This document shows, piece by piece, positions 23,639-33,303 of a stretch of 64,000 bases of DNA; position 1 is the first letter of the stretch, and each line of letters begins with the position of its first letter. The DNA comes from JBAVEL01 sp049587715 (GTDB taxonomy: Bacteria; Bacteroidota; Ignavibacteria; UBA10030; UBA6906). Under the pieces are notes generated by a model that worked only from the letters and a program-made list of their open reading frames with translations, was not told where the DNA came from and made no database searches. The stretch lies in contig JBAVEL010000186.1 of NCBI GenBank assembly GCA_049587715.1, positions 1 to 64,000 on the forward strand, written 5' to 3'. Both the position numbers and the translations under genes were made by a program.

Positions 23639-26443
23639 ATGAACGAACCACGCCGTCATGCCGTCCTCCTCGGATTGCTGTTGTGCCTGGGAGGAGTCGC
23701 CGTTGCCGGAACCACGGGGAAGATCACCGGGACGGTCCGAGACGCCCAGACGGGCGAGCCGATCGTGGGGGCCAGCATCGTCATCGAGGGAACCCGGACC
23801 GGGGCCGCCACGGATGTCGATGGGTACTATGTCATCCTGAACGTTCCGCCCGGCCGCCATACCCTGGCGGGTTCGGCGGTGGGCTACACCCGCAAGACCA
23901 TGAGGGACGTGTCCGTTTCGGTGGATCTCACAACGCGGGCGGACTTCTCCCTCTCGCAGGAGGCGGTGCAGGCGGAGGAGATCGTGGTGACGGCGGAGCG
24001 CCGGGTCATCAAGAAGGACCTCACCTCCTCGGAGTCGAGGGTGACGGCCCAGCAAATCGAGAGCCTCCCCGTCTCGGAAGTGGCGGAGGTGCTGTCGCTC
24101 CAGGCCGGGATTACGACGGACAAGGGGGGCGGGATCCACATCCGGGGGGGGCGTACCAGCGAGGTGGCATACTGGGTGGACGGGGTGTCGGTCTCCGACG
24201 TATATGACGGCACGCAGGCCGTGCAGGTGGACAACAACTCCGTGCAGGAGCTGCAGGTCATCAGCGGCACCTTCAACGCCGAGTACGGCCAGGCCATGTC
24301 GGGCATCGTCAACATCGTGACGAAGGACGGGGACCAGGAGTTCCGGGGGAGTCTCTCCTCCTATGCGGGGGACTATCTCACCGCCGATGACGGCATCTTC
24401 TTCAACAGCGACGACATCCGTCCCTTCGCCAGCCGGAACGTGGAAGGGAGCATCAGCGGTCCGGTGCCGGGGATCCAGGGCCTGACATTCTACGTTTCGG
24501 GCCGCTATTTCGAGACCGACGGCTGGCTGTACGGCAACAGGGTGTACAACGCCGACGGCACGCTCGCATCGGCGGCGGATACAAACCGCGACGATTCCGG
24601 GAATCAGCTCTCCCTGGTTCCGGGATCGCATCCCGTCCCCATGAACAACCGCACCCGCCTGTCCGGGCAGGCCAAGCTGACCTACCAGTTCTCGGGGGAC
24701 ATGAAGCTCGCCCTGAGCGGGCTTGCGAGCGATGTGGAGTTCCGGGACTACAATCACGACTACAAGTACATGCCGGATGCGGATGTGCGGAAGTTCGACC
24801 GGGGATACAGCGTGTCGGCCCTCTGGACACATTCCCTTTCCCCCACATCGCTCTACACCGTCAACACGTCCTACTTCATGAAGCAGTTTGACGAGTATCT
24901 GTACGAGAACCCCCTGGACCCCCGGTACATTGTCACTCCCGACCCGGTCCTCCGGCAGAGGAACCTGAGGGAATTCCTGAAGTTCGGGACGAACAACCAC
25001 CAGTTCGTCCGGCGGACGGAGTCGCGCGTCGCCAAGCTGGACTATACCGACCAGGTCAGCCGGCTGCACCAGATCAAGGCGGGGGTGGAGGGGAAGCTGC
25101 ACCGGCTGTATCTGGAGGATTACAACGTCCGCAACGCCCCCAACACCACGACCGTCGTGGTGATTCCGGAGTGGTACGGCCCCCAATACCAGGAGTACAC
25201 GGAGCGGCCGGTTGAGTTCTCGGCGTACCTCCAGGACAAGCTGGAGTACGAGAGCATGATCGTGAATGTGGGGCTCCGGTTCGACTACTTTGACTCGCGC
25301 GGGAGGGTCCCCCTGGATCCCCAGGATCCCAACGCCTTCAATCCCGCCAAGGACGAGAACCGTGTGGATCTGAACGGGGACGGCATCAAGTCGGATCTGG
25401 AGCAGGTGGAACCCGGAGTGCTCTCGGCCCGGCTGGCACGGTGGTACCGCAGCGCCACGGCCAAGTACAGTGTGAGCCCCCGCCTCGGCATCTCCTACCC
25501 CATTACCGACAGGGGGGTCCTGCACTTTTCCTACGGGCACTTCCTGCAGATTCCCTCTTTCATACACCTCTACCAGAACCCCGGCTTCAAGGTGCAGCCC
25601 ACGCTGGCAGGCGTGCAGGGGGTCTACGGGAACGCCGACCTGGAAGCGCAGAAGACGGTCCAGTATGAGCTGGGACTCCAGCAGCAGCTGACCGAGGACT
25701 TGAGCTTCGACCTGACCGGGTTCTACCGCGACACGCGGGAGTGGGTGACCACCAGCACCGCCATCCCCGTCCGGGACCCGGCCACGGCCATCTCCAGCTA
25801 CACGACCTACGAAAACAAGGACTACGCCAACGCCCGGGGCATCACGCTCTCGTTGAACAAACGTCCCAGCAATCTCTGGTCCCTCTCCCTCTCGTATACA
25901 TACCAGACCGCCGAGGGCATCAACTCCAATCCGGACGACGCCCAGGCGGCCCTGGTGAACAACTCACAGCCGGCGCAGCAGCTCATCCCCCTGGACTGGG
26001 ACCAGACACACACCGCCAACCTGACCGTGGGAGTGGGGGAACAGGACTGGGGGGTCTTCCTGCTTGCCCGTTACGGCTCGGGTCTTCCCTATTCCCCCGT
26101 GCTGAACCAGGCGGAGGGAAGTGGCCAGGATGCGAACCGCGCCGCCCTGCGGAACAGCCGCAGACGGCCCCCCTCCTACACTGTGGACATGCGTCTGTTC
26201 AAGAACTTCAGGGTGGAACCCCTGGATGTGAGCGTCTTCCTGAAGGTCTTCAACCTCTTTGACCGCAGGAACGAGAACGACATCTACGGCGAGACCGGAC
26301 GGGCCACCGCCACGCCCGCCGCCCTGGGACTCCCCGCTTCGCCCGGCACCGACAGGGTGAACACGGTGGTGGAGTTCCTGAACCAGCCGCAGTTCTATTC
26401 CGAGCCGCGGGAAGTGCAGATCGGACTGGAAATCAACTTCTGA
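23639..26443 (+). CDS. TonB-dependent outer-membrane receptor with carboxypeptidase-regulatory-like domain
   Basis: 934 residues from the ATG at 23639 after AAAGGAAC. It has a signal peptide (to VAVAG), a CarboxypepD_reg-like domain (GKITGTVRDAQTGEPIVGAS ... GYYVILNVPPGRHTL), then a TonB plug (ESLPVSEVAEVLSLQAGI, GGIHIRGGRTSEVAYWVDG, GTFNAEYGQAMSGIVNIVTK) and a long beta-barrel ending in an aromatic residue (IGLEINF). This is the general layout of SusC-like and related FCB receptors. With LacI, GH13 and starch-binding neighbours it probably imports oligosaccharides. There is no SusD-like gene next to it; the 1,244-residue protein takes that position. Confidence 0.92.
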   Translation: MNEPRRHAVLLGLLLCLGGVAVAGTTGKITGTVRDAQTGEPIVGASIVIEGTRTGAATDVDGYYVILNVPPGRHTLAGSAVGYTRKTMRDVSVSVDLTTRADFSLSQEAVQAEEIVVTAERRVIKKDLTSSESRVTAQQIESLPVSEVAEVLSLQAGITTDKGGGIHIRGGRTSEVAYWVDGVSVSDVYDGTQAVQVDNNSVQELQVISGTFNAEYGQAMSGIVNIVTKDGDQEFRGSLSSYAGDYLTADDGIFFNSDDIRPFASRNVEGSISGPVPGIQGLTFYVSGRYFETDGWLYGNRVYNADGTLASAADTNRDDSGNQLSLVPGSHPVPMNNRTRLSGQAKLTYQFSGDMKLALSGLASDVEFRDYNHDYKYMPDADVRKFDRGYSVSALWTHSLSPTSLYTVNTSYFMKQFDEYLYENPLDPRYIVTPDPVLRQRNLREFLKFGTNNHQFVRRTESRVAKLDYTDQVSRLHQIKAGVEGKLHRLYLEDYNVRNAPNTTTVVVIPEWYGPQYQEYTERPVEFSAYLQDKLEYESMIVNVGLRFDYFDSRGRVPLDPQDPNAFNPAKDENRVDLNGDGIKSDLEQVEPGVLSARLARWYRSATAKYSVSPRLGISYPITDRGVLHFSYGHFLQIPSFIHLYQNPGFKVQPTLAGVQGVYGNADLEAQKTVQYELGLQQQLTEDLSFDLTGFYRDTREWVTTSTAIPVRDPATAISSYTTYENKDYANARGITLSLNKRPSNLWSLSLSYTYQTAEGINSNPDDAQAALVNNSQPAQQLIPLDWDQTHTANLTVGVGEQDWGVFLLARYGSGLPYSPVLNQAEGSGQDANRAALRNSRRRPPSYTVDMRLFKNFRVEPLDVSVFLKVFNLFDRRNENDIYGETGRATATPAALGLPASPGTDRVNTVVEFLNQPQFYSEPREVQIGLEINF

Positions 26444-26459
26444 CTCAAGGAGAACGTTC

Positions 26460-29400
26460 ATGAAGCGCCTTTCTCGATGGCTTGCAGCGGGTCTCCTGTG
26501 CCTGGCCGCCATGCCGTGGGTCTCCCCCGCACAGCACGTTCCCAGCAAGGAGCGGGTGGACGCGAGCCTCCGCCGCCGGACGGAGATTGACGGCAACAAC
26601 GTCCGGACGAGCGTGTTCAATTTCGTCTTCTCGGGTCGTACGAGCGGGGATCCCAGCGCCGGGGTCCCCTACGAATGGCCCAAGAACACAAAGCGGTACT
26701 ACGTGGCCCTGGTGGCCCTGTTCGTGGGAGCGGAGGTTTCGGACGACACGGGGAGAACGGTACGGATTGTGGACCTCCCGGAGTACCGGCAGAGCCCTTC
26801 GGGGGGGAACTGGAACATGAACCCGGTCAAGGGCTACTTCAACGTGGCCCGGGGCAGGATCGCCAAGAGCGACGAGCCCGATACGTGGCCGGTGTTCTGG
26901 CCCGACAAGATGTCGGACCCCGTGGATCCCGGCTGGAGATTCGAGGGGCCCAACAACACCGACCCTGATCCGACGCGTCCCGCCTGGAACGGCTTCTTCG
27001 GGAAGGGGCAGTTCAGCGCCGACCAGGAGCTCTATGCCCGCGTGGGGGACAACAACTACGACCGCTTTAACTACTCCCCCGACACGACCGACCCGACCCG
27101 CCGGGGTCTCGGGCTGATCATTGACCAGAGGGTGCTCGCCTGGTCGCAGGCCTCGGTGGCGGACGCGGTGTTCTTCATCCACGAGGTGAAGAACGACGGG
27201 TCCAAGGACATCAAGAAGACGGCCGTCACGCTCTGGCTTGCCGACTTTGTGGGAGGAGACGGGGACTCGCAGGACGACACCCCCGATTTCGACCTGATTC
27301 TGGATGTGGCATTCTCCCTGGATGCGGACGGCCTGAGCAGCAATCCCGCCTTCCAGGGGGCCTACGTGGGAGCGGCTGCCACTCTGTACCTGGAGACCCC
27401 CGGCAACGCAGTGGACCGGATCGACAACGACGGCGACTGCCCCGAGTTCGCCATGGGGCCGCGGGTCCTGTTCCAGACCACCCAGGGGGCCGGTCCGTTC
27501 GGGCCGGAGGTACCCGGGAACCAGCTGGATGACAACGGGAACGGGCTCATCGACGAGGACTCCACCTACATCCCCTTCGGGCAGCAGAGGGGTGTGGGCT
27601 TTGCGGACGGAATCGACAACGACGGAAACGGGGAAGCGGGCAGTCCCCTGGTCACGACGGCCATGGTCAACCAGGCCTCCTCCGATCCCTGGCAGCGCTG
27701 GCCCGCCAATCCCGAGAGCGATCCCTTCATGCAGGGCCTCATCCACCTGATTCAGGTGGGGTCGGAGGACGAGGGGGCGGCTTTCCGCGACCGCATCGAC
27801 AACAACGGGGACTGCCCGGACTCGCTCCCCACGGTCACGCAGGCCATGATTGATGAGGCCGCCGGCGATCCCTTCCGACGCTACAGGGTCCCCGGCACCG
27901 GGATCATCCTCTATGACGTGGGATCGGAGGATCTGGGACGGAAATATCTCCACAGGGACAACCTGAGTGTGGCGTTCCTGGATGAAGGCATCGATGAGAT
28001 GATCGACGAATCCCGGAACGACGGCATCGACAACGACGGCGACTGGGACCCCCTGCGCGACGACGTGGGGCTGGACGGGGCGCCGGGAACGGGGGATGTG
28101 GGGGAGGGGGACGGGAAACCCACTTCGGGCGTGGGAACACCCTTCCCGGGTGAGCCCAACATCGACAAGACGGATGTCTCGGAGGCCGACCAGATCGGGC
28201 TCACGAACGTCCAGTATCTTCCGGCGGGCGCCATCAACTTTTCCACCACTCCCGACATCTTCTTCTGGGCCAGTTTCATGCTCCCGGGCAGTTTCGTGGA
28301 TCCCAGTCTCATCGGCACGGGGGAGTATGACCTCTTCGTCTCCTCGGGTGTGTTCCCCATGCGGGCGGGTCAGATCGAGCGGATCTCGTATGCCGTGGTG
28401 TTCGGCGCGGCCGTGCGTCCCGGGAACGCAATGGTCTCGGGAGCCAAGGCCGACGCGCTGCGGAAGAGGGATTTCGCGGTGCTGGCCTACAGCGAGGATT
28501 ACCAGTTTGCCCAGGCGCCCGTGGAGCCGACGCTTACGGCCGTGGCGGGGGACGGGAGGGTCACCCTGTACTGGGATGACCGGGCGGAATCCTCCGTGGA
28601 CAGGTTCCTGGCCGGCATCCCGGGAGCCCAGGCCATGGACTTCGAGGGATACCGCATCTACAGGGCCACGGACGCGGCGTTCGAGGACGCCCGACTGATT
28701 ACCGACGGATACGGCAGCCCCGCGCCCTTCCTGAAGCCGATTGCGCAGTTCGACATCAAGAACGGCATCAAGGGATTCCACCCCACCCCGTACAACGGTG
28801 TGCAGTTCGACCTGGGGTCGGACAACGGTCTGATCCATGCCTGGACGGATTCCACCGTCCAGAACGGCCAGAGATACTACTATGCCATCCGCGCGTACGA
28901 TCAGGGGTACGTGCCCCTCAGCATCAGCCCGGCGGAGAGCAACCTGAAGATCAGCATCGACAACGTGACGGGGGAGGTCACCTCGGTGGGAACCTCCATC
29001 GCCATCGTGACGCCCGAGGCGCCCGTGGCGGGCTACCTTCCCCCCGAGGTGAGTCCGATCCAGCTCGTCCGGGGGACCACCACGGGGGTTGTGGGATACA
29101 CGGTGGTGGATCCCAACCTGGTGAAGGACGGACACCGCTACCGCATCACATTTGCGGACTCGGTGCTTCCGGGCTCCACCCCGACCGCTCCCGATACCTT
29201 CCGGACCACGAGCTACACGCTGGCGGATATCACGGAGGCTGCGTTTCCCGATACCCTGGTGAACCAGAAGCGGGAGCTGGCCGACACCTCGGAGCAGCCC
29301 ATCGTGGACGGCTTCCAGCTCACCTTCCGGAACGAGCGCTTCTTCGGCGTGAACCCCGAGCGGTCCGGGTGGTCCAACGACAGCATCTGGGCCCTGGATT

Positions 29401-30194
29401 TCCGGCAATGGAAAGCCATCCCGTTCTTCCAGGGACTCCAGAAACCGGCCGACTATCTGCTGACCTTCGGCCCCGTGGGATCCGACACCTCCACCCAGTT
29501 CACCGTGGCGAGCGGCCCGAGCGGCACCCCGCCCGCCCGACCGGTGAACTTCCGTGTGTTCAACACGAGCGAGAACAAACAGATTGACTTCGCCTTCCTG
29601 GAGCTGGATAACGGCGGCGGGGCGGGCCTGTTCAGCGCCCGCTACGACGCCTTCGGACGGACCATCAGCGACATCATCGTGTTTCTGGAGCGCGACGCAA
29701 GCGACAGTGTGGTGATCACCTGGAGTTTCCGGGCCGTCTTCGATTCCAGCAGCAGGCGGAGGGGCCCGCGCGACGGTGACACCGCCGTGGTGGTTCTGGC
29801 CAAGCTCTTCCGGTCCTCGGATGTATTCGAGTTTGCGACTTCGGCCCAGAGGGTGGATCCCGACAGGGCCCGGCGCGAACTGGACCGCATCAAGGTGGTG
29901 CCGAATCCCTACGTGGCGGCCGCCGCCTGGGAGGGGAGAAACCCGTTCTCCTCGGGACGCGGCCCCCGGTCGCTCCACTTCATCCACCTTCCGCAGCGGT
30001 GTACCATCAGGATCTTCACGGTGAGCGGGGAGCTTGTGTCCACGATCGAGCACGAGAGCGGGATCCTGGACGGCACGGCGGAGTGGAACCTTCTCACCCG
30101 CGACAACCTGGACGTGGCCTACGGAGTGTACATCTATCACGTGGATGCGCCGGGACTGGGGGAGAAGGTGGGCAAGTTCGCCATCATCAAGTAG
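26460..30194 (+). CDS. Very large secreted protein with Asp-rich calcium-type repeats and type IX-like C-terminus
   Basis: 1,244 residues with a signal peptide (MKRLSRWLAAGLLCLAAMPW...SPAQ). The first half contains many DxDxDG-type loops (RIDNDGDCPE, LDDNGNGLIDED, GIDNDGNGEAG, RIDNNGDCPDS, GIDNDGDWDP), as in thrombospondin-3/EF-hand-like calcium sites. The middle has a fibronectin-like segment (TLTAVAGDGRVTLYWDDRAE ... YYYAIRAYDQGYVPLSI). The end (IKVVPNPYVAAAAWEGRNPF ... TIRIFTVSGELVSTIEHESG ... VAYGVYIYHVD, GKFAIIK) resembles a type IX sorting/FlgD-Ig-like module. Such proteins are common in FCB genomes without assigned function. Position just after the TonB receptor and before PorV suggests a surface component of the uptake system. 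Confidence 0.75.
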   Translation: MKRLSRWLAAGLLCLAAMPWVSPAQHVPSKERVDASLRRRTEIDGNNVRTSVFNFVFSGRTSGDPSAGVPYEWPKNTKRYYVALVALFVGAEVSDDTGRTVRIVDLPEYRQSPSGGNWNMNPVKGYFNVARGRIAKSDEPDTWPVFWPDKMSDPVDPGWRFEGPNNTDPDPTRPAWNGFFGKGQFSADQELYARVGDNNYDRFNYSPDTTDPTRRGLGLIIDQRVLAWSQASVADAVFFIHEVKNDGSKDIKKTAVTLWLADFVGGDGDSQDDTPDFDLILDVAFSLDADGLSSNPAFQGAYVGAAATLYLETPGNAVDRIDNDGDCPEFAMGPRVLFQTTQGAGPFGPEVPGNQLDDNGNGLIDEDSTYIPFGQQRGVGFADGIDNDGNGEAGSPLVTTAMVNQASSDPWQRWPANPESDPFMQGLIHLIQVGSEDEGAAFRDRIDNNGDCPDSLPTVTQAMIDEAAGDPFRRYRVPGTGIILYDVGSEDLGRKYLHRDNLSVAFLDEGIDEMIDESRNDGIDNDGDWDPLRDDVGLDGAPGTGDVGEGDGKPTSGVGTPFPGEPNIDKTDVSEADQIGLTNVQYLPAGAINFSTTPDIFFWASFMLPGSFVDPSLIGTGEYDLFVSSGVFPMRAGQIERISYAVVFGAAVRPGNAMVSGAKADALRKRDFAVLAYSEDYQFAQAPVEPTLTAVAGDGRVTLYWDDRAESSVDRFLAGIPGAQAMDFEGYRIYRATDAAFEDARLITDGYGSPAPFLKPIAQFDIKNGIKGFHPTPYNGVQFDLGSDNGLIHAWTDSTVQNGQRYYYAIRAYDQGYVPLSISPAESNLKISIDNVTGEVTSVGTSIAIVTPEAPVAGYLPPEVSPIQLVRGTTTGVVGYTVVDPNLVKDGHRYRITFADSVLPGSTPTAPDTFRTTSYTLADITEAAFPDTLVNQKRELADTSEQPIVDGFQLTFRNERFFGVNPERSGWSNDSIWALDFRQWKAIPFFQGLQKPADYLLTFGPVGSDTSTQFTVASGPSGTPPARPVNFRVFNTSENKQIDFAFLELDNGGGAGLFSARYDAFGRTISDIIVFLERDASDSVVITWSFRAVFDSSSRRRGPRDGDTAVVVLAKLFRSSDVFEFATSAQRVDPDRARRELDRIKVVPNPYVAAAAWEGRNPFSSGRGPRSLHFIHLPQRCTIRIFTVSGELVSTIEHESGILDGTAEWNLLTRDNLDVAYGVYIYHVDAPGLGEKVGKFAIIK

Positions 30195-30244
30195 AGCCGT
30201 CCTCCCATGCGTACAACGAAAAGAATGACGGAGAGGAGAAACCC

Positions 30245-31273
30245 GTGAAACGGTCAGCCGGTTTGTTCGCCATCATCTTCCTCCTTGGTGCCGCGGCCGC
30301 CCCGGCGGCGCAGGCGCAGGAGGTCACCAAAGTCGGCACCACCTCGGCGAAGTTCCTGAGCATCCCCGTGGGTGCACGCGCGGTGGGAATGGGAGGGGCG
30401 TTTGTGGCCGTAGCCAACGATGCCTCCGCCATGTTCTGGAATCCGGCCGGGATCACGAAGATCTTCCAGGCGGAAGCCCTCTTCACCCATGCCCAGTGGC
30501 TTGCCGACATCGACTTCAACTACGGGGGGGTGGTGTTTCCCGTGGAGGGGGTGGGTGTCCTGGGCGTCAACTTCACCTCGCTGACAATGGACGAGATGGA
30601 GCGGACGACGGAACGGCAGCCCGAGGGTACGGGGGAGTTCTTCTCCGTGGGGAGCATCGCCGTGGGTGTGGCGTACGCGCGGGAGCTCACGGACTGGTTC
30701 TCCATCGGGGGAAACGCCAAGTACGTCCGGGAAAGCATCTGGAACTCCAGCGCCACCGGCTTCGCCGTGGACGTGGGAACGCTGTTCCAGACCCCCTTCT
30801 CGGGTCTCCGCTTCGGCGCCGCCATCACGAATTTCGGGACGAAGCTCCAGATGACCGGAGAAGACCTTCTGGTCCAGAAGGACATCAGCCCGAACAACGG
30901 GAACAACCCCAACGTGAACGCGGAGCTGAAAACCGACCGCTTCGACATGCCCCTGACCCTGCGGATCGGGCTGGCCTATGAGCCGATTGCGGACGAAGAC
31001 CAGCAGCTCACGATTGTGGCCGATGCGGTGCACCCCAACGACAACTCCGAGAGCATCAGCATCGGGGGAGAGTACAGCGGGTTCCGGCGGATACTCTCCA
31101 TCCGCGGGGGATACCGCTCCCTGGGCCAGCTCGACGCGGAAGAGGAGTTCACCGTGGGAGGCGGAGTGCGGTACCCCGTGTCACCCGCGCTGACACTGAA
31201 GTTCGACTATGCCTTCGAGCGGTTCGGCCGGCTGGACAACGTGCACAAGTTCTCGTTCGGGATCATGTTCTGA
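30245..31273 (+). CDS. PorV/PorQ-family outer-membrane barrel protein
   Basis: 342 residues from a GTG at 30245 after GGAGAGGAG. Signal peptide to AAQAQ. The family signature is clear: TTSAKFLSIPVGARAVGMGG, AFVAVANDASAMFWNPAGIT, then beta-strand pairs ending in FSFGIMF. This is the PorV/UPF0164 type related to FadL barrels; PorV shuttles type IX cargo to the attachment complex in Bacteroidota. Its placement directly before a cargo with a QNYPNPFNPST sorting domain supports that role. No other por genes are in view. Confidence 0.87.
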   Translation: MKRSAGLFAIIFLLGAAAAPAAQAQEVTKVGTTSAKFLSIPVGARAVGMGGAFVAVANDASAMFWNPAGITKIFQAEALFTHAQWLADIDFNYGGVVFPVEGVGVLGVNFTSLTMDEMERTTERQPEGTGEFFSVGSIAVGVAYARELTDWFSIGGNAKYVRESIWNSSATGFAVDVGTLFQTPFSGLRFGAAITNFGTKLQMTGEDLLVQKDISPNNGNNPNVNAELKTDRFDMPLTLRIGLAYEPIADEDQQLTIVADAVHPNDNSESISIGGEYSGFRRILSIRGGYRSLGQLDAEEEFTVGGGVRYPVSPALTLKFDYAFERFGRLDNVHKFSFGIMF

Positions 31274-31328
31274 GGGGAATCCACACAAACAACGTCCGTT
31301 CACCCACAACAACAAGCAGGAGGAAGCC

Positions 31329-33230
31329 ATGAGACACCGTTGGCTCATGCATGCCGTAGCCCTGGGCGTGCTCGTCTGTCTGGCCGCGGGCCTGTCGGTC
31401 GCCCAGAACGACGCAACGTTCCAGGTCAACATGAAGATCAAGATGAAGGAGGGAACCTTCCTGCCCGGGAGCGGGGATATTGTCCGCGTCGCGGGAGGAT
31501 TCAACAACTGGGGGAGCTCCACCGACACCCTGCGGGATGGGGATGGAGACAGCATCTACACCAAGACCATCTCCCTTGCCACCGGGGCCATCCTCTACAA
31601 GTTCCTCAAGACCCCGCGGGGAGGCCTCGACTGGGAGGCGGACCCGAACCGGGAATACACGGTGGTGGCGGGATCCCAGACGATTCCCGTCGTCTATTTC
31701 GACCGCGACTCCATCTACAACCCCCCCACGGCGGACGTTCCGGTGACCTTCGGGGTGGACATGGGAGTGCTCATGTGCGAGGGGTTGTTCCTTCCGGGAA
31801 GCGGGGACATCGTGCGCGTGGCGGGGGGGTTCAACAACTGGGGTGGATCCACGGACACCCTCAAGGATGCGGACAATGACAGCATCTACACCAAGACGAT
31901 CACCCTGATGGAGAGCCAGGCCATCCGGTACAAGTTCCTGAAGACCCCCCGGGGGGGGATTGACTGGGAGGGGAACGTGAATCCCTCCGATCCCGACGGA
32001 AACCGCACCTACACCGTTCCCACCGGCGGAGGTCCCATTCCGGTCGCCTACTTCAACAACGATTCGGTCTGCAGCATCGTGGTGACCGCCAACGTCCTCT
32101 GGCAGGCGGAGATGACCCCGTACCAGCAGCTGGGGTGGTTCAACCCCGTCATCGATTCCCTACAGGTGCGGGGAGGGTTCAACTCATGGGGCGGGTCCCT
32201 CATGGACTTCGACCCGCTCACCACGGGGACCTACTTTGTGACCGTGCCCGTGACGGGCTCCGTCGGAGAGCCGGTGTTCCACAAGTACTTCATCGACCTG
32301 GACGAGGCCACGGCCGAGACCCGCTTCCCCGGATACTCGGGGGATGCGGACGGAGTCCGCTATGAGCATCCATACACCCGGGGAGACGGGAACCGGGGCT
32401 TTGCCATTCCCGGCGGCGGCAACCAGGCCACGGAGCTCTTCTGGTTCAGCGACATTCATCCGGGGGGCCTCCTGAAGAACCTCACGGACACCGTGTCGGT
32501 CACGATGCGGGTGGACATGGGGCCGGCCACGCGGGACGCCATCGCCTTCGACCCGGCGGCGGACAGCGTGCGGATCATCTTCTTCGACCGGATGTGGGTG
32601 GGGGCGCAGGCGGCCCGGCAGGGCGGGACGTCGTCGTCGTTCCCCAATATCGATCTCCTCCCCACGCCCGATCCGGCCGACACGATCTACCAGGGGACCT
32701 TCAAGGTCGTGGGGAAGGCCCACTACGGCATCCTGTACGGGTATGAGTTCCGCCAGCCCGGCGGGGCCACCTCCAGCGAGGGTGCGGGACTCGGCGCCCA
32801 GGGAGGGCGGAGGGTCCGTTTCATCCAGCCCCTGGCTCCCAACTCGTTCCCCCGGTTCTATACCGCTCCGCTGGACAGCTGGAAGAAGAACGCGCCGCTG
32901 TTCGGGGAGACTCCTCCCTACAACCCTTCAGCGGGTGTGATCGAAGATCCCACGCCGGGGGTGCCCGAGGGCTTCACCCTGGGGCAGAACTACCCCAACC
33001 CCTTCAACCCGAGCACGAAGTTCCGGTACAGCGTGCCCGAGAAGGCGCGGGTGATGCTCCGGGTGTATGATATCCTCGGGCGTGAAGTGGCTACCCTGGT
33101 GAATCAGGAGCAGGCGGCGGGAAGCTACATTGCTCTGTTCGAGTCCAACAACCTGCCCACGGGCGTCTACTTCTACCGCCTGGAGGCGGGCAGGTTCAGC
33201 GAGACCCGGAAGATGGTGCTGCTGAGGTAG
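31329..33230 (+). CDS. Starch-binding-like secreted protein with tandem repeat domains and type IX sorting domain
   Basis: 633 residues from the ATG at 31329 after AGGAGGAAG. Signal peptide to LSVAQ. Two near-identical beta domains of about 115 residues follow; each has FLPGSGDIVRVAGGFNNWG, DSIYTKTI and YKFLKTPRGG, a pattern close to CBM20/CBM48-like E-set domains. A third, more divergent copy (IDSLQVRGGFNSWGGSL) and a fourth region come next. The C-terminus (FTLGQNYPNPFNPSTKFRYS ... VYDILGREVATLVNQ ... GVYFYRLEAG, KMVLLR) is a classic type IX sorting domain. There is no catalytic domain. It is likely a cell-surface glucan-binding protein, functionally analogous to SusE/F; this is inferred from domains and neighbours. 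Confidence 0.85.
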   Translation: MRHRWLMHAVALGVLVCLAAGLSVAQNDATFQVNMKIKMKEGTFLPGSGDIVRVAGGFNNWGSSTDTLRDGDGDSIYTKTISLATGAILYKFLKTPRGGLDWEADPNREYTVVAGSQTIPVVYFDRDSIYNPPTADVPVTFGVDMGVLMCEGLFLPGSGDIVRVAGGFNNWGGSTDTLKDADNDSIYTKTITLMESQAIRYKFLKTPRGGIDWEGNVNPSDPDGNRTYTVPTGGGPIPVAYFNNDSVCSIVVTANVLWQAEMTPYQQLGWFNPVIDSLQVRGGFNSWGGSLMDFDPLTTGTYFVTVPVTGSVGEPVFHKYFIDLDEATAETRFPGYSGDADGVRYEHPYTRGDGNRGFAIPGGGNQATELFWFSDIHPGGLLKNLTDTVSVTMRVDMGPATRDAIAFDPAADSVRIIFFDRMWVGAQAARQGGTSSSFPNIDLLPTPDPADTIYQGTFKVVGKAHYGILYGYEFRQPGGATSSEGAGLGAQGGRRVRFIQPLAPNSFPRFYTAPLDSWKKNAPLFGETPPYNPSAGVIEDPTPGVPEGFTLGQNYPNPFNPSTKFRYSVPEKARVMLRVYDILGREVATLVNQEQAAGSYIALFESNNLPTGVYFYRLEAGRFSETRKMVLLR

Positions 33231-33260
33231 GCCGGAGGCCCGTTCCGGGATGCCACATTC

Positions 33261-33298
33261 GGGGCCCCGGCTTCCCTTCACCGGGAGGCCGGGGCCCC
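33261..33298. terminator. Strong bidirectional hairpin between convergent genes
   Basis: A 16-bp stem pairs GGGGCCCCGGCTTCCC with GGGAGGCCGGGGCCCC around the loop TTCACC, with one mismatch. It sits between the plus-strand starch-binding gene and the minus-strand SGNH gene. The T-tract is weak on both sides. Confidence 0.75.
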
Positions 33299-33303
33299 CT
33301 GTT

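Noticed and set aside
26445..30140. A 1,231-codon minus-strand frame opposite the giant secreted protein
   Set aside because: It is antisense to a gene with signal peptide, ribosome site and recognisable repeats; its translation is Val/His/Arg/Gly-rich without domains, as expected from high GC.
31400..32080. CRISPR-like direct repeats
   Set aside because: The repeated DNA encodes duplicated protein domains in frame; there are no short regular spacers. No CRISPR array was seen anywhere in the window.
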